From Caballeronia turbans (GTDB taxonomy: Bacteria > Pseudomonadota > Gammaproteobacteria > Burkholderiales > Burkholderiaceae), in the NCBI GenBank assembly GCA_001544655.2, contig FCOD02000016.1, positions 1-64,000 of the forward strand: DNA of 64,000 bases. The letters run 5' to 3'. Shown here in pieces: positions 17,342 to 30,086 of this stretch. The notes under the pieces were generated by a model. The model searched no databases and was not told where the DNA came from. It worked only from the letters and a program-made list of their open reading frames with translations. Both the position numbers and the translations under genes were made by a program. How positions within the stretch are numbered: position 1 is the stretch's first letter; each line of letters starts with the position of its first letter.

Positions 17342-17492
17342 GCTGATGGGGCTTCGTTGAAGTTTATCTCAAAGTCGCGATTTATGAACGATCGTTCCAA
17401 AATTCGGGCGAATGAGAACGATCGCCGGGCGACGAAATACCCATTCTAGCCGGTCAGCTCACTCGACGCTCTTGCTGACGCAAAAACGACAA

Positions 17493-17513
17493 AAGCGGCC
17501 CTCGGGGCCGCTT
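17493..17513 (-). terminator. intrinsic terminator after the NUDIX gene
   Basis: On the minus strand a 9-bp stem (AAGCGGCCC with GGGCCGCTT) with a 3-nt loop is followed by TTTTGTCGTTTTT. It lies 25 nt past the NUDIX stop and probably ends the long nuo transcript. Confidence 0.8.
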
Positions 17514-17537
17514 CTGCATGGATCAATCAGGCAACGC

Positions 17538-18137
17538 TCAGTCCGTGATCGTCTCGCCCAGCTTCCACTCGCCCGAACGGAGCTTCTCCAGCCAGAAGAC
17601 GCCGATTATCGTCTTCACGTCGCTGATGCTGCCGTCCTTCACCCAGTTCAACAGTTGAACTTCATCGGCGATGAAGGTTTCGAGGAACTCGCCTTCGTCG
17701 AGCCTGGCATCGCCCGCTTGCAGGCCGCGCGCGAGATAGATGTCGATGAACTCGGTCGAATACGAAATCACCGGATGGATGCGCGTGAGGAACGTCCACT
17801 CCCGCGCGGTGTAGCCCGTCTCTTCCTGCAGCTCGCGCTTTGCGCACGTCAGTTCGTCTTCGTTGGGATCGAGCTTGCCCGCCGGAAATTCGAGCAGCAC
17901 GCGGCCCACGGGATAACGGAACTGGCGTTCGAGCAGCACGCGGCCGTCGTCGAAGACCGGCAGGATCACCACGGCACCCGGATGCTCGACGAATTCGCGC
18001 GTCGCGTGCTTGCCGTCGGGCAATTCCACGGTATCGCGCTTCAACGTGAGGAATTTGCCCTCGTGCAACGTGACGCTTTCGACCTTCCTTTCGATGAGGC
18101 CGTCATCGTTGCCGGGAATCGAGGATTGATCTGCCAT
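17538..18137 (-). CDS. NUDIX hydrolase, ADP-ribose pyrophosphatase-like
   Basis: 199 residues from the ATG at 18137; a longer frame exists but carries no family sequence before MADQSS. The complete Nudix box lies at residues 87-109 (GKLDPNE, then RELQEETGY), giving the Mg-binding Glu residues. The preceding VILPVFDDGRVLLERQFRYPVG and following HPVISYSTEFIDIYLA fit the ADP-ribose pyrophosphatase subgroup, which splits ADP-ribose to AMP and ribose 5-phosphate. It is the last gene after nuoN and the DUF2818 gene; a nucleotide clean-up enzyme next to an NADH-using complex is common in beta-proteobacteria. Confidence 0.88.
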   Translation of the reverse strand: MADQSSIPGNDDGLIERKVESVTLHEGKFLTLKRDTVELPDGKHATREFVEHPGAVVILPVFDDGRVLLERQFRYPVGRVLLEFPAGKLDPNEDELTCAKRELQEETGYTAREWTFLTRIHPVISYSTEFIDIYLARGLQAGDARLDEGEFLETFIADEVQLLNWVKDGSISDVKTIIGVFWLEKLRSGEWKLGETITD

Positions 18138-18165
18138 CTTGAGCCCTGTGCTTTCAAAGCAAACA

Positions 18166-18196
18166 CGCCGCTGACGGCGAAAAACCGTCAGCGGCG
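18166..18196. repeat. inverted repeat between the DUF2818 gene and the NUDIX gene
   Basis: A perfect 12-bp inverted repeat (CGCCGCTGACGG 18166-18177, CCGTCAGCGGCG 18185-18196) has a 7-nt loop containing an A-run. Its right arm includes the last codons of the DUF2818 gene. On the minus strand it is not followed by a T-run, so it may be an RNA processing or stability element rather than a terminator. Confidence 0.7.
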
Positions 18197-18508
18197 TTTG
18201 ACGAGATACTGATACGTGAAGCCCGGGAAGGCCAGCACGATGAAGAGACTGAAGGTAACGGCATAAAACTGCCATCCCTGATCGAATCGGTTGCCGGCGC
18301 GCGCTTCGAGCATGAAGCCAAGCGCGCCCACCACGAAGTAGAGAACGATCAGCTCGCCGATGCGAATCCACGCGCTCTTCTTCGCCGCCTTGCCTCCCGT
18401 CGACGCCGCAAGGCGCAACGGGGCGACGGCAAAGAGACGCTGATTCAGGAACGGCACATTCGCGAGAACGATCGCCAACAGGACGATGAACCAGCCTGCC
18501 GCCGACAT
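18188..18508 (-). CDS. DUF2818 family membrane protein
   Basis: 106 residues with an N-terminal hydrophobic segment (GWFIVLLAIVLANVPFLNQR) and at least two more (LIVLYFVVGALGFML and YAVTFSLFIVLAFPGF). This is the DUF2818 protein found right after nuoN in Burkholderiales; its role is unknown, but the constant position suggests assembly or support of Complex I (inference). Its ATG shares one base with the nuoN stop (TAATG), so translation is coupled. A longer in-frame start inside nuoN is rejected because the added sequence is a nuoN shadow. Confidence 0.85.
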   Translation of the reverse strand: MSAAGWFIVLLAIVLANVPFLNQRLFAVAPLRLAASTGGKAAKKSAWIRIGELIVLYFVVGALGFMLEARAGNRFDQGWQFYAVTFSLFIVLAFPGFTYQYLVKRR

Positions 18509-19980
18509 TACAGGGGCAGCGTATGCGAGATCGCCGTCAGGCACGCCGTCATCAGCGGACCCGGCACGAGGCCGAGCACCAGCACGGCGAGACCGTTGAA
18601 CGCGAGCAGCGAGCGGTTCAGGCCGCCGGCAACGATCGGCGATGCGTCTTGCGGCGCGTCGAAGTACATCAGCTTCACGACACGCAAGTAGTAGAACGCG
18701 CCCACGAGCGAGGTCATCACGGCGAGGACGGCGAGCCACGTGAGGCCGGCGTTCATCGTCGCTTCGAGCACGGCGAGCTTCGCGTAGAAACCGACCGTCG
18801 GCGGAATGCCGGCGAGCGAGAACATCATGATCATCATGACGAACGCGAATACCGGGCTGCGCTGGTTCAGACCTTTGAAGTCCTCGAGCATTTCGGCTTC
18901 GAAGTCGCGGCGCGCGAGCAGCATCACCACGCCGAACGTGCCGAGCGTCGTCACGAGATAGATGATGCTGTAGAACATCGCCGAGCTATACGCGCCGGCC
19001 GCGCCCGCCACCTTGCCGTCGACCACGCCAGCGAGCAAGCCGAGCAGCACGAAACCCATGTTGGAGATGGCTGAGTAAGCCAGCATCCGCTTGATGTTCT
19101 TCTGCACGATACCCGTGATGTTGCCGACGATAAGCGACAACGCCGCGAGAATCACGAGCATTTCTTGCCAGTCCACCGCGAACGGCAGCAGGCCCATCAC
19201 GAGGAAGCGCAGGCCCCACGCGAAGGCTGCGACCTTCGGGCCGCCGCCGGTGAGCAGCGTCATCGCGGTCGGTGCGCCTTGATACACGTCAGGCACCCAC
19301 ATGTGGAACGGCACGGCGCCCATCTTGAAGGCGACACCCGCCACGACGAAGATCACGCCGAACAGCAGAACGGCATCGTTGATACGGCCCGAAGCGACGG
19401 CCTTCAGCACTTCGTTCAGCTCGAGCGAGCCGGTTGCGCCGTACAGCATCGAGATGCCGTACAGCAGGAAACCGGATGCGAGCGCGCCGAGCACGTAGTA
19501 CTTCATCGCCGATTCATTTGCCTGCGGCGAATCCTTGCGCAGCGCGATGACCGCGTACAGCGACAGCGACATCAGTTCGAGGCCGAGATACAGCGTAAGG
19601 AAGTTGTTGCCCGAAATCATCACGCACTGCCCGAGCAGCGAGAACATGCCAAGCAGGAAGAAGTCGCCGCGGAACAGGCCGCGGTCTTCCAGATACTTCT
19701 TCGAATAGATGATCGACACCGCGTAGCCGAGACAGACCACCGCCTTCATCGCGCTCGCGAACGGATCGACGATATACATGCGCGTGAAGAAGTAATGCGG
19801 CGTCGGATCGAGCGCCGTGACGGCGAACCACACGCCGACGACGATCGTCGAGACGAGCGCGATCAGATACGTCGTGCCGCGGCTCTTCTCGCCGAACATC
19901 GTGTCGTTCAGCCAGGCCAGCACGACCGCGGCCATCAGGATCGCGTCAGGCCAAAGGGTACTCATAGAGGCGTTTTGCAT
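18508..19980 (-). CDS. nuoN: NADH-quinone oxidoreductase subunit N
   Basis: 490 residues, full length, polytopic inner-membrane subunit with about 14 hydrophobic segments. The antiporter-like core is visible: the conserved Glu region LYLGLELMSLSLYAVIAL (about 129-146), KMGAVPFHMWVPDVYQGAP (about 239-257), and lysine-containing KRMLAYSAISNMGF (about 311-324). It forms one of the three proton channels of Complex I. It follows nuoM by 25 bp. A second Met at residue 6 is an alternative start. Confidence 0.97.
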   Translation of the reverse strand: MQNASMSTLWPDAILMAAVVLAWLNDTMFGEKSRGTTYLIALVSTIVVGVWFAVTALDPTPHYFFTRMYIVDPFASAMKAVVCLGYAVSIIYSKKYLEDRGLFRGDFFLLGMFSLLGQCVMISGNNFLTLYLGLELMSLSLYAVIALRKDSPQANESAMKYYVLGALASGFLLYGISMLYGATGSLELNEVLKAVASGRINDAVLLFGVIFVVAGVAFKMGAVPFHMWVPDVYQGAPTAMTLLTGGGPKVAAFAWGLRFLVMGLLPFAVDWQEMLVILAALSLIVGNITGIVQKNIKRMLAYSAISNMGFVLLGLLAGVVDGKVAGAAGAYSSAMFYSIIYLVTTLGTFGVVMLLARRDFEAEMLEDFKGLNQRSPVFAFVMMIMMFSLAGIPPTVGFYAKLAVLEATMNAGLTWLAVLAVMTSLVGAFYYLRVVKLMYFDAPQDASPIVAGGLNRSLLAFNGLAVLVLGLVPGPLMTACLTAISHTLPL

Positions 19981-20005
19981 GATCTTTTAGTTCCTCCGCA
20001 CGACG

Positions 20006-21505
20006 TTACTGAGCCAGCGGCAGCTTGGACTGCGCGACGTGGGAGAGCAGGTTTGCCACCGATTCGTGCATCACATCGGTAAAGGGCTTCGGATGCAGGC
20101 CCATATACAGCGTGAAGAGTGCGAGCACGGCGAGCATCAGGAATTCGCGCTTGTTGATGTCCTTGAGCTTCGCGACGTGGTCGTTCGCAACCGCGCCGAA
20201 GTACACGCGCTTGTACATCCACAGCGTGTAGGCCGCGCCCAGAATCAGCGTGAACGTGGCGAGGAAGGCAATCCAGAAGTTGTACTTCACGGCCGCCAGA
20301 ATCACCATGAATTCACCGACGAAACCCGAGGTGCCCGGCAGACCGCAGTTGGCCATCGCGAAGAGCATCGCGAACGCGGCGAACTTCGGCATCGTGTTGA
20401 CGACACCGCCGTAATCCGCGATCTGACGTGAGTGGACGCGGTCATAGAGCACGCCGATCGAAAGGAACATCGCGCCGGAGATGAAGCCGTGCGAGATCAT
20501 CTGGATGATCGCGCCTTCGACGGCGAGCTGGCTCGACGGCCCGAACATGAAAAAGCCGAGCGTGACGAAGCCCATGTGCGCAATCGACGAATACGCGACG
20601 AGCTTCTTCATGTCAGCCTGCACCAATGCGACGAGACCGATGTAGATCACCGCGATCAGCGACAGCGTGATGACGACAGGAGCCAGGAAGTGGCTCGCGT
20701 CGGGCGCGATCGGCAGCGAGAAGCGCAGGAAACCGTACGCGCCGAGCTTCAGCATGATCGCGGCCAGCACGACCGAGCCGCCTGTCGGCGCTTCCACGTG
20801 CGCGTCCGGCAACCACGTGTGCACCGGCCACATCGGCACCTTCACGGCGAACGCCAGGAAGAACGCGATGAAGAGCAGCACCTGCGGCGTCATGTCGAGC
20901 TTCGCGGCTTGCCACGTAGCGAGATCGAACGTATGCGTCTGCGTGTAGAGGTACAGCAACGCAACCAGCATCAGCAGCGAGCCGGCCAGCGTGTACAGGA
21001 AGAACTTGAACGCCGCATACACGCGATTCGGGCCGCCCCAGACGCCAATGATGATGTACATCGGGATCAGCGTGGCTTCGAAGAACACGTAGAACAGCAG
21101 GCCGTCCGCAGTCGAAAACACGCCGATCATGATGCCCGAGAGAATCAGGAACGCGGCCATGTACTGCGACACGCGTTCCGTGATCACTTCCCAACCGGCG
21201 ATCACGACGATCACCGTGATGAGCGCGGTCAGCACGACGAACCACATCGAGATGCCATCGACACCGAGGTGGTACGTGATGTTGAAGCGTTCGATCCAGT
21301 TCGACTGCTCGACGAACTGCAGCGCGGCCGTGGACGTATCGAAGCCGGTGATGAGCGGAATCGTGACGATCAGGCCGAGCACCGAGCCGATCAGCGCCAC
21401 CCAGCGCGCGGGCGCCGGGTTCTGATCGTTACCAACTGCGAGTACCAGCAGGCCGAAAATGATCGGCAGCCAGATCGCGACACTGAGAATCGGAAAAGAG
21501 TGCAT
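20006..21505 (-). CDS. nuoM: NADH-quinone oxidoreductase subunit M
   Basis: 499 residues, full length, about 14 membrane segments. Landmarks are GVDGISMWFVVLTALI (about 79-94), YVFFEATLIPMYIIIGVWGG (about 138-157) with the conserved Glu, FAVKVPMWPVHTWLPDAHVE (about 228-247) with the pumping Lys, and KKLVAYSSIAHMGFVTLG (about 305-322). It is an antiporter-like proton channel of Complex I in the inner membrane. It sits between nuoL (13 bp) and nuoN (25 bp) in the operon. Confidence 0.97.
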   Translation of the reverse strand: MHSFPILSVAIWLPIIFGLLVLAVGNDQNPAPARWVALIGSVLGLIVTIPLITGFDTSTAALQFVEQSNWIERFNITYHLGVDGISMWFVVLTALITVIVVIAGWEVITERVSQYMAAFLILSGIMIGVFSTADGLLFYVFFEATLIPMYIIIGVWGGPNRVYAAFKFFLYTLAGSLLMLVALLYLYTQTHTFDLATWQAAKLDMTPQVLLFIAFFLAFAVKVPMWPVHTWLPDAHVEAPTGGSVVLAAIMLKLGAYGFLRFSLPIAPDASHFLAPVVITLSLIAVIYIGLVALVQADMKKLVAYSSIAHMGFVTLGFFMFGPSSQLAVEGAIIQMISHGFISGAMFLSIGVLYDRVHSRQIADYGGVVNTMPKFAAFAMLFAMANCGLPGTSGFVGEFMVILAAVKYNFWIAFLATFTLILGAAYTLWMYKRVYFGAVANDHVAKLKDINKREFLMLAVLALFTLYMGLHPKPFTDVMHESVANLLSHVAQSKLPLAQ

Positions 21506-21518
21506 AGGATCCCTCGCC

Positions 21519-23585
<2,067 letters not shown>

Positions 23586-23602
23586 AACAGCCTAGCCTGA
23601 AA

Positions 23603-23908
23603 TTAACCTTTGAGCTGATCGAGGTCCTCGACGTTGATCGTGTCGAGGCTACGGAACAGGGTCACGAGAATCGCGAGACCGATTGCGGCTTCAGCCGCCG
23701 CCACGGTCAGCACGAAGAACACGAAAATCTGGCCGTGTACGTCGCCCAGATAATGCGAGAAGGCGACGAAATTGGTGTTCACCGCGAGCAGCATCAATTC
23801 GATGGCCATCAGGATGATGATGACGTTGCGCCGGTTCAGGAAGATGCCGACGATGCTGATCGCAAAAAGGATCGCGCCGAGCACGAGGTAATGGGCAAGA
23901 CTCAACAT
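23603..23908 (-). CDS. nuoK: NADH-quinone oxidoreductase subunit K
   Basis: 101 residues, the usual size, with three membrane segments. It opens [20 protein letters not shown] and contains the two buried conserved glutamates, in [14 protein letters not shown] (about 34-47) and [17 protein letters not shown] (about 70-86). It is part of the E-channel/antiporter interface of Complex I. It lies 17 bp upstream of nuoL and 20 bp after nuoJ. Confidence 0.97.
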   Translation of the reverse strand: MLSLAHYLVLGAILFAISIVGIFLNRRNVIIILMAIELMLLAVNTNFVAFSHYLGDVHGQIFVFFVLTVAAAEAAIGLAILVTLFRSLDTINVEDLDQLKG

Positions 23909-23928
23909 ATTCGATTTCTCCTTCGCGC

Positions 23929-24618
23929 TCAGCCCTTGTTGTCGACCGTGCCCGCGCCGATGTTGCCGGTCACGGCGGGTTCCGTATTGGCGTCCGGCGC
24001 CTCTGTTTCCGACTTCATCTTCACGATGCGCACGCGGTCTTGCGCGCGCACCTTGACTTGCTGGCTGACGGTTTGCGTCTTCTTGTCCTTCTTGTCGCGG
24101 ATCGTGAGCGAGATCGCCGCGATGATCGCGACCAGCAGCACGAGGCCTGCAATTTCAAACGCAAAGATGTAGTCGGTGTAGATGACCTTGCCGATCAGCT
24201 GCGTGTTCGGCATCAGTGCCGCGCCGGAAACACCCGCGCCGGCCGAAGCATCGCGCAGCGGCGTCGTCGTCGCGCCATAGCCGTGCCACAGGATCAGCGC
24301 CGTCTCGATCACGATGATTGCGCCGACGATGCTCGCGAGCGGCACGAAGCGCTTGAAGTCTCGCCGCAGGACATCGATGTTGATGTCGAGCATCATCACG
24401 ACGAAGAGGAACAGCACCATCACGGCGCCTACGTACACGAGAACCAGCAGAATCGCGAGGAATTCGGCTTGCAGCAACATCCAGATCGCGGCCGCGTTGA
24501 AGAACGAGAGCACGAGGAAGAGCGCGGATGACACCGGGTTGCGCGAGGTGATCACCTTCAGCGCCGACACGGTCAGCATCAGCGCGAAGATATAGAACAG
24601 TACGGTTGTGAATTCCAT
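23929..24618 (-). CDS. nuoJ: NADH-quinone oxidoreductase subunit J
   Basis: 229 residues with five membrane segments in the first 165 ([56 protein letters not shown] quoted in part, and two more). [17 protein letters not shown] contains the pi-bulge segment of the family. The C-terminal about 60 residues are a Lys-rich cytoplasmic tail ([11 protein letters not shown]) longer than in E. coli, typical of Burkholderia. The ATG at 24618 has only a weak GGTAA upstream. The 174-bp gap before it, after nuoI, is the largest in the operon. Confidence 0.95.
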   Translation of the reverse strand: MEFTTVLFYIFALMLTVSALKVITSRNPVSSALFLVLSFFNAAAIWMLLQAEFLAILLVLVYVGAVMVLFLFVVMMLDINIDVLRRDFKRFVPLASIVGAIIVIETALILWHGYGATTTPLRDASAGAGVSGAALMPNTQLIGKVIYTDYIFAFEIAGLVLLVAIIAAISLTIRDKKDKKTQTVSQQVKVRAQDRVRIVKMKSETEAPDANTEPAVTGNIGAGTVDNKG

Positions 24619-24792
24619 GATTACCGGTTCATCGTTAGGCCATCATCAGGCATGGTGTGTCGGCACTCGTGGCGTGCTCTTCCTTTGAACGGACAGAACA
24701 CGGCCTCGGCGCGCGCCGCAGTGTGCCAAACAGCAACAACAAAATCGCTCTGGCGCGATGCCGAAACGCAGGGTTCCGGCATCGAACTCGTA

Positions 24793-25281
24793 TCAACGAT
24801 AAGGCGCGTCCGCCGCCTTCGCAGCGGCGATTTCCGTTTCGTAACGATCGCCCACCGCAAGCAGCATGTCCTTCGTGAAGTACAGATCGCCGCGCTTTTC
24901 GCCGTGATATTCGAGGATATGCGTCTCGACGATCGAATCGACCGGGCAGCTCTCTTCGCAGAAACCGCAGAAAATGCACTTGGTCAGGTCGATGTCATAA
25001 CGCGTCGTGCGACGGGTGTTGTCCGCGCGCGTTTCCGATTCGATCGTGATCGCCATCGCCGGGCACACCGCTTCGCACAGCTTGCAGGCGATGCAGCGCT
25101 CTTCGCCGTTCTCGTACCGGCGCAGCGCATGCAAACCGCGAAATCGCGGCGAGATCGGGGTCTTCTCTTCCGGGAACTGCACCGTGATCTTGCGCTGGAA
25201 CGTGTAACGGCCCGTCAGCGCCAGACCCTTCAGCAGTTCGGTCAGGAAGAAAGTTTTGAAGAAGTTCTGAATTGCGTTCAT
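24793..25281 (-). CDS. nuoI: NADH-quinone oxidoreductase subunit I
   Basis: 162 residues, full length. Two [4Fe-4S] motifs are intact: [12 protein letters not shown] (about 63-74) and [12 protein letters not shown] (about 102-113), the N6a and N6b clusters that carry electrons to NuoB. The N-terminal amphipathic part ([17 protein letters not shown]) anchors the subunit to the membrane arm. It starts 24 bp after nuoH. Confidence 0.97.
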   Translation of the reverse strand: MNAIQNFFKTFFLTELLKGLALTGRYTFQRKITVQFPEEKTPISPRFRGLHALRRYENGEERCIACKLCEAVCPAMAITIESETRADNTRRTTRYDIDLTKCIFCGFCEESCPVDSIVETHILEYHGEKRGDLYFTKDMLLAVGDRYETEIAAAKAADAPYR

Positions 25282-25305
25282 GATGATTTCGTCCGCTCTT
25301 GTCTC

Positions 25306-26370
25306 TTACTTCCAGATGTTGAGCGGCGACATGATCCAGAAGCCGACAACGACCACCCAAATCACCGACACCGGCAGAAACACCTTCCAGCCGAGGCGCA
25401 TGATCTGGTCGTAGCGGTAACGCGGGAAAGTCGCACGCGCCCAGATGAACACCGACAGCAGCAGGAAAACCTTGAAAACGAACCAGAATACGCCTGGAAT
25501 GAACGACAGGAAGCCGAACGGCGCATCCCAACCGCCGAGGAACAGCGTCGTCGCGATCGCGGAGATCACGATCATGTTGATGTACTCGGCGAGGAAGAAC
25601 AGCGCGAACGCCATGCCCGAGTAATCGATCATGTGACCCGCGACGATTTCCGATTCGCCTTCCACCACGTCGAACGGGTGACGGTTGGTTTCAGCGATGC
25701 CCGAAATGAAGTACACGACGAACATCGGCAGGAGCGGCAGCCAGTTCCACGACAGGAAGTTGACGCCCCAGCCCGCGAACATACCGCGTTGCTGCGAGTG
25801 CACGATGTCGGACATGTTCAGCGTGCCTGCGACCATCAACACCACGACGAGCGCGAAGCCCATCGAAATTTCGTAGGACACCATCTGCGCCGCGGCGCGC
25901 ATCGCACCGAGGAACGCGTACTTCGAGTTCGACGCCCAGCCCGCGAGAATCACGCCGTACACGCCGATCGACGAGATGGCCATGACGTACAGCAGACCCG
26001 CGTTGACGTCCCCGAGCACCGCCTGCGCCTGGAACGGAATGACCGCCCAGACCGCGAACGCGGGCACCACGGTCATGATCGGCGCGATCACGTAGATCCA
26101 TTTGCTCGCCTGCGTCGGCTGAATGACTTCCTTGAGCAGAAGCTTCAGCACGTCGGCGATCGGCTGCAGCAGACCTGCGGGACCGACGCGGTTCGGGCCG
26201 AGACGCACGTGCATCCAGCCGATGAGCTTGCGTTCCCAAAGAATCAGGTACGCCACGCACAGCAGGATGACCACCGAAACCACGAGGATGCGGACGACCG
26301 CCCACACCGTCGGCCATGCGACGCCAAGAAGCTGCGTGCCGCCTGCGTTGATCGTATCGAACAAGCCCAT
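25306..26370 (-). CDS. nuoH: NADH-quinone oxidoreductase subunit H
   Basis: 354 residues, eight membrane segments. The quinone-site signature [20 protein letters not shown] (about 45-64) is intact, followed by [16 protein letters not shown], then [17 protein letters not shown] and the acidic loop [17 protein letters not shown] that faces the quinone cavity. The subunit links the hydrophilic and membrane arms of Complex I. Two bases separate it from the nuoG stop. Confidence 0.97.
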   Translation of the reverse strand: MGLFDTINAGGTQLLGVAWPTVWAVVRILVVSVVILLCVAYLILWERKLIGWMHVRLGPNRVGPAGLLQPIADVLKLLLKEVIQPTQASKWIYVIAPIMTVVPAFAVWAVIPFQAQAVLGDVNAGLLYVMAISSIGVYGVILAGWASNSKYAFLGAMRAAAQMVSYEISMGFALVVVLMVAGTLNMSDIVHSQQRGMFAGWGVNFLSWNWLPLLPMFVVYFISGIAETNRHPFDVVEGESEIVAGHMIDYSGMAFALFFLAEYINMIVISAIATTLFLGGWDAPFGFLSFIPGVFWFVFKVFLLLSVFIWARATFPRYRYDQIMRLGWKVFLPVSVIWVVVVGFWIMSPLNIWK

Positions 26371-26372
26371 TT

Positions 26373-28712
26373 TTACGCCTTCTCCACTACCAGTTCACCG
26401 AACAGGCCGCCGAGCGCGGCGCCAGCCATCGTGCCCGCCGACACGCGGACCACCGACTCTGCGAGATTCGCGTCGCGGACCGCGGGCAACGTCACCGACA
26501 GATTGCCTTGCTTGATACGCACTGCTTCGCCGTCCTTCAGGCCGAGCTTGTCGAAGAGTGCGGTCGGCAAACCGGCGACATTCGCGTCGCGTGCGGCGGC
26601 CGTCAGATGCAGCGACGGCGCGCGGCGCACGAGCGCATCGGCGTGATAGATCGGCACATCGGCGAGACGCTGCAGGCCGCTTCCGTTCAGCGCGACATTC
26701 GATGCGGCGCGCCTGGCGCCTACCGTGGTCTTGTTCGACAGACGCGCGGTCAGTTCGCCCGTGCCGAGCGCCGCGATACGCACTTCTTCAGCCGTGTCGA
26801 ACTCGAAACCCGGCAAGCCGAGGATCGTGCCCAGCACGCGCAGCACCTTCCAGCCCGGACGCGTGTCGCCCAGCGCGCGCACGACGCCATTGAACGACTG
26901 CGCCGTACCTTCCGCGTTGACGAACGTGCCCGACGTTTCCGTGAACGGGGCGATCGGCAGCAGCACGTCCGCGTAATCCATGCCGTGCCGGAACGGCGAC
27001 ATCACCACAACCATTTCCGCAGCCTTCAGCGCGGCGATGGCCTGGGCCGGATTGGCCGTGTCGAATTCGGGTTCCGCGTTCAGGAGCACATAGCCCTTGC
27101 GCGGCTGCTCGAACACTTCGCGTGCGTTGAGACCGCCTTCGCCCGGCAATGCATCGACGAGATGCGCGCCGACCGAGTTCGCGCCTTCCGTGAGGAAGCC
27201 GAGCGTAGCGCCGGTATTGTCGGCGATCCATTGGGCCGCCGCCTGAATCTGTGCAAAGTCCGGATGCTGAACCGCGAGATTGCCGAGCAGCACCACGCGC
27301 TTCTCACCCGCGGACAGCGATGCCGCGACATCCTTCGCCGCCGCCGACACTTCGCGGCCCGAGAACGCCTCCGGAACCGTAACGCCACGCGTTTCGGCAA
27401 CCGCCGCCGCGATGCTCGCGAGCTGGTCGAGCCACGCGGACGGTGCGGCGACCAGACGGTGTGCGGTCGGGATCAGCGAATCGTCGTTGCTGGCGTTGAG
27501 GAACGTGATCTTCGCGCCGTTTTTCGCTGCCTGACGCAGACGCGCGGCGAACAGCGGATGATCGCGGCGCAGGAACGAGCCGATCACGAACGCGGTGTCG
27601 ATGATCGAGAGATCCGCGATCATCGTGCCGAGCCACGGCGCTCCGATGCCGACCGGTGCCGAGAAATCGTGCTGACGCAGACGAAAGTCGATGTTCGGCG
27701 TGCCGACGCCCTCAGCCAGTTGCTTCAGCAGATGCAGTTCTTCGACCGTGCTATGCGGCGTGGCCAGTGCGGCGATGGCGTTCGCGCCATGATCCGCCTT
27801 GATGCCCTTCAGACCCTTCGCCACGTATTCGAGCGCGGTCTGCCAGTCGGTCTCGATCCAGTTGCCGCCCTGCTTGAGCATCGGCGTGGTGAGACGTTCG
27901 TCGCTGTTCAGCCCTTCGTACGAGAAGCGGTCCTTGTCGGAAATCCAGCATTCGTTGATGGCTTCGTTTTCCATCGGCAGAACGCGCATCACACGATTGT
28001 TCTTCACCTGCACGACGAGGTTCGCGCCGACGGAATCGTGCGGGCTCACCGACTTGCGGCGCGACAGTTCCCACGTCCGCGCGCTGTAGCGGAACGGCTT
28101 GCTCGTCAACGCGCCGACCGGGCACAGATCGATCATGTTGCCCGAGAGTTCCGAGTCCACCGTCTTCCCGACGAACGACGTGATCTCCGAATGCTCGCCG
28201 CGGCCCAGCATCCCGAGTTCCATCACGCCAGCGATTTCCTGGCCGAAGCGCACGCAGCGCGTGCAATGGATGCAGCGCGACATCTCTTCCATCGAGATGA
28301 GCGGACCGACGTTCTTGTGGAACACCACGCGCTTTTCTTCGCTGTAGCGCGACTGCGACTTGCCGTAACCGACGGCCAGATCTTGCAACTGGCACTCGCC
28401 GCCCTGATCGCAGATGGGGCAATCCAGCGGGTGATTGATGAGCAGGAATTCCATCACCGACTGTTGCGCCTTCACGGCCTTGTCGGAGGTGGTGCGTACG
28501 ACCATGCCGGCCGAAACCGGCGTCGCGCAGGCGGGGACGGCCTTCGGCATCTTTTCGACTTCGACGAGGCACATCCGGCAATTCGCCGCAATCGACAGCT
28601 TCTTGTGATAGCAGAAGTGAGGAATGTAAGTATCGACCTTATGCGCAGCCTGGATCACCATGCTGCCTTCAGGCACCTCGACCGTCTTGCCGTCAATTTC
28701 TAGTTCAACCAT
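26373..28712 (-). CDS. nuoG: NADH-quinone oxidoreductase subunit G
   Basis: 779 residues. The N-terminal ferredoxin-like domain has the [2Fe-2S] cysteines ([15 protein letters not shown], about 34-48, and VPACATPV). Then comes the His-ligated cluster motif [18 protein letters not shown] (about 94-111), the [16 protein letters not shown] motif and the distal CPVGAL. The molybdopterin-oxidoreductase-like C-terminal part (from about residue 220) has no visible cofactor cysteine pattern and is structural in this family. It is the largest subunit of the peripheral arm. It starts 51 bp after nuoF. Confidence 0.97.
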   Translation of the reverse strand: MVELEIDGKTVEVPEGSMVIQAAHKVDTYIPHFCYHKKLSIAANCRMCLVEVEKMPKAVPACATPVSAGMVVRTTSDKAVKAQQSVMEFLLINHPLDCPICDQGGECQLQDLAVGYGKSQSRYSEEKRVVFHKNVGPLISMEEMSRCIHCTRCVRFGQEIAGVMELGMLGRGEHSEITSFVGKTVDSELSGNMIDLCPVGALTSKPFRYSARTWELSRRKSVSPHDSVGANLVVQVKNNRVMRVLPMENEAINECWISDKDRFSYEGLNSDERLTTPMLKQGGNWIETDWQTALEYVAKGLKGIKADHGANAIAALATPHSTVEELHLLKQLAEGVGTPNIDFRLRQHDFSAPVGIGAPWLGTMIADLSIIDTAFVIGSFLRRDHPLFAARLRQAAKNGAKITFLNASNDDSLIPTAHRLVAAPSAWLDQLASIAAAVAETRGVTVPEAFSGREVSAAAKDVAASLSAGEKRVVLLGNLAVQHPDFAQIQAAAQWIADNTGATLGFLTEGANSVGAHLVDALPGEGGLNAREVFEQPRKGYVLLNAEPEFDTANPAQAIAALKAAEMVVVMSPFRHGMDYADVLLPIAPFTETSGTFVNAEGTAQSFNGVVRALGDTRPGWKVLRVLGTILGLPGFEFDTAEEVRIAALGTGELTARLSNKTTVGARRAASNVALNGSGLQRLADVPIYHADALVRRAPSLHLTAAARDANVAGLPTALFDKLGLKDGEAVRIKQGNLSVTLPAVRDANLAESVVRVSAGTMAGAALGGLFGELVVEKA

Positions 28713-28763
28713 GATGGATAGAGATCCTCAACCCTTGTCTCGCGCATCTGACTGCGCGCCTGA

Positions 28764-30086
28764 TTACGCGGTAAGCGCTTCGGACGGCGCGTGATGCGCG
28801 TGCCCGCCGACGAGACAATGCTTGTGCTCGACGTGATATTCGAATTCGTCCCAGAAGTGCTTGAGCATGCCGCGCACGGGCATCGCCGCTGCATCGCCCA
28901 GCGCGCAGATCGTGCGACCCATGATGTTCTCGGCCACCGAGTTGAGCAGATCCAGATCTTCCTTGCGGCCGAGACCATGCTCGATACGGTGCACCACGCG
29001 ATACAACCAGCCGGTACCCTCGCGGCAAGGCGTGCACTGGCCGCACGACTCTTCATAGTAGAAGTACGACAGGCGCAGCAGCGAGCGCACCATGCAGCGG
29101 GTTTCGTTCATCACGATCACCGCGCCCGAACCCAGCATCGAGCCGGCCTTGGCGATCGAATCGTAGTCCATGTCGGTCGCGAGCATCATGTCGCCCGGCA
29201 CGACCGGTGCGGACGAGCCGCCCGGAATCACGGCCTTGATGGACTTGCCGCGCACGCCGCCCGCCAGTTCCATCAGCTTTGAGAACGGCGTGCCGAGCGG
29301 AATCTCGTAGTTGCCCGGACGATTGACGTCGCCGGACACGGAGAAGATTTTCGTGCCGCCGTTGTTCGGCTTGCCGAGCTCGAGATAATTCTGCGGGCCG
29401 ATTTCAAGCAGAAACGGCACGGCCGCGAAAGTCTCGGTGTTGTTGATGGTGGTCGGCTTGCCGTACACGCCGAAGCTCGCCGGGAACGGCGGCTTGAAGC
29501 GCGGCTGACCCTTCTTGCCTTCCAGCGATTCGAGCAGCGCGGTTTCTTCGCCGCAGATATACGCGCCGTAACCATGATGCGCATACAACTCGAACGAAAA
29601 GCCTGACCCGAGAATGTTCGCGCCGAGATAGCCTGCCGCGCGCGCTTCTTCGAGCGCCGCTTCGAACACCCGATAGACTTCGAAAATCTCGCCGTGGATG
29701 TAGTTGTAGCCGACGGTGATGCCCATCGCGTACGCGCCGATGGCCATGCCTTCGATCAGCGCGTGCGGATTCCAGCGCAGGATGTCGCGATCCTTGAACG
29801 TGCCCGGCTCGCCTTCGTCCGAGTTGCAGACGAGATACTTTTGTCCCGGGAACTGACGCGGCATGAAGCTCCACTTCAGGCCAGTCGGGAAGCCCGCGCC
29901 GCCGCGGCCGCGCAGACCCGATGCTTTGACGTCGGCGATCACCTGCTCGGGCGGAATCTTCTCCTCGAGAATACGGCGCAGCTGCTTGTAGCCGCCGCGT
30001 GCAACGTAGTCCTCGAGATGCCAGTTCTCGCCGGTAAGGCCCGCGAGGATCAGCGGCTTGATGTGACGATCGTGGAGTGACGTCAT
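28764..30086 (-). CDS. nuoF: NADH-quinone oxidoreductase subunit F
   Basis: 440 residues from the ATG at 30086; the frame is open 18 codons further but that sequence belongs to the end of nuoE. NADH- and FMN-binding glycine-rich loops are [16 protein letters not shown] (about 56-71) and [20 protein letters not shown] (about 166-185). The [4Fe-4S] N3 cluster motif [12 protein letters not shown] is near residue 350. It is the NADH-oxidising subunit. Its start overlaps the nuoE stop by 4 bp (30083-30086), coupling the two products that form the NADH dehydrogenase tip. Confidence 0.97.
   Translation of the reverse strand: MTSLHDRHIKPLILAGLTGENWHLEDYVARGGYKQLRRILEEKIPPEQVIADVKASGLRGRGGAGFPTGLKWSFMPRQFPGQKYLVCNSDEGEPGTFKDRDILRWNPHALIEGMAIGAYAMGITVGYNYIHGEIFEVYRVFEAALEEARAAGYLGANILGSGFSFELYAHHGYGAYICGEETALLESLEGKKGQPRFKPPFPASFGVYGKPTTINNTETFAAVPFLLEIGPQNYLELGKPNNGGTKIFSVSGDVNRPGNYEIPLGTPFSKLMELAGGVRGKSIKAVIPGGSSAPVVPGDMMLATDMDYDSIAKAGSMLGSGAVIVMNETRCMVRSLLRLSYFYYEESCGQCTPCREGTGWLYRVVHRIEHGLGRKEDLDLLNSVAENIMGRTICALGDAAAMPVRGMLKHFWDEFEYHVEHKHCLVGGHAHHAPSEALTA

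Noticed and set aside
18509-18739. Longer form of the DUF2818 protein starting inside nuoN
   Set aside because: The extra 77 residues are an Arg-rich shadow of nuoN; the ATG overlapping the nuoN stop is the family start.
28705-29046. Out-of-frame open frames within nuoF and nuoG
   Set aside because: They overlap genes with intact iron-sulfur motifs and show only composition-driven Arg/Ala runs.
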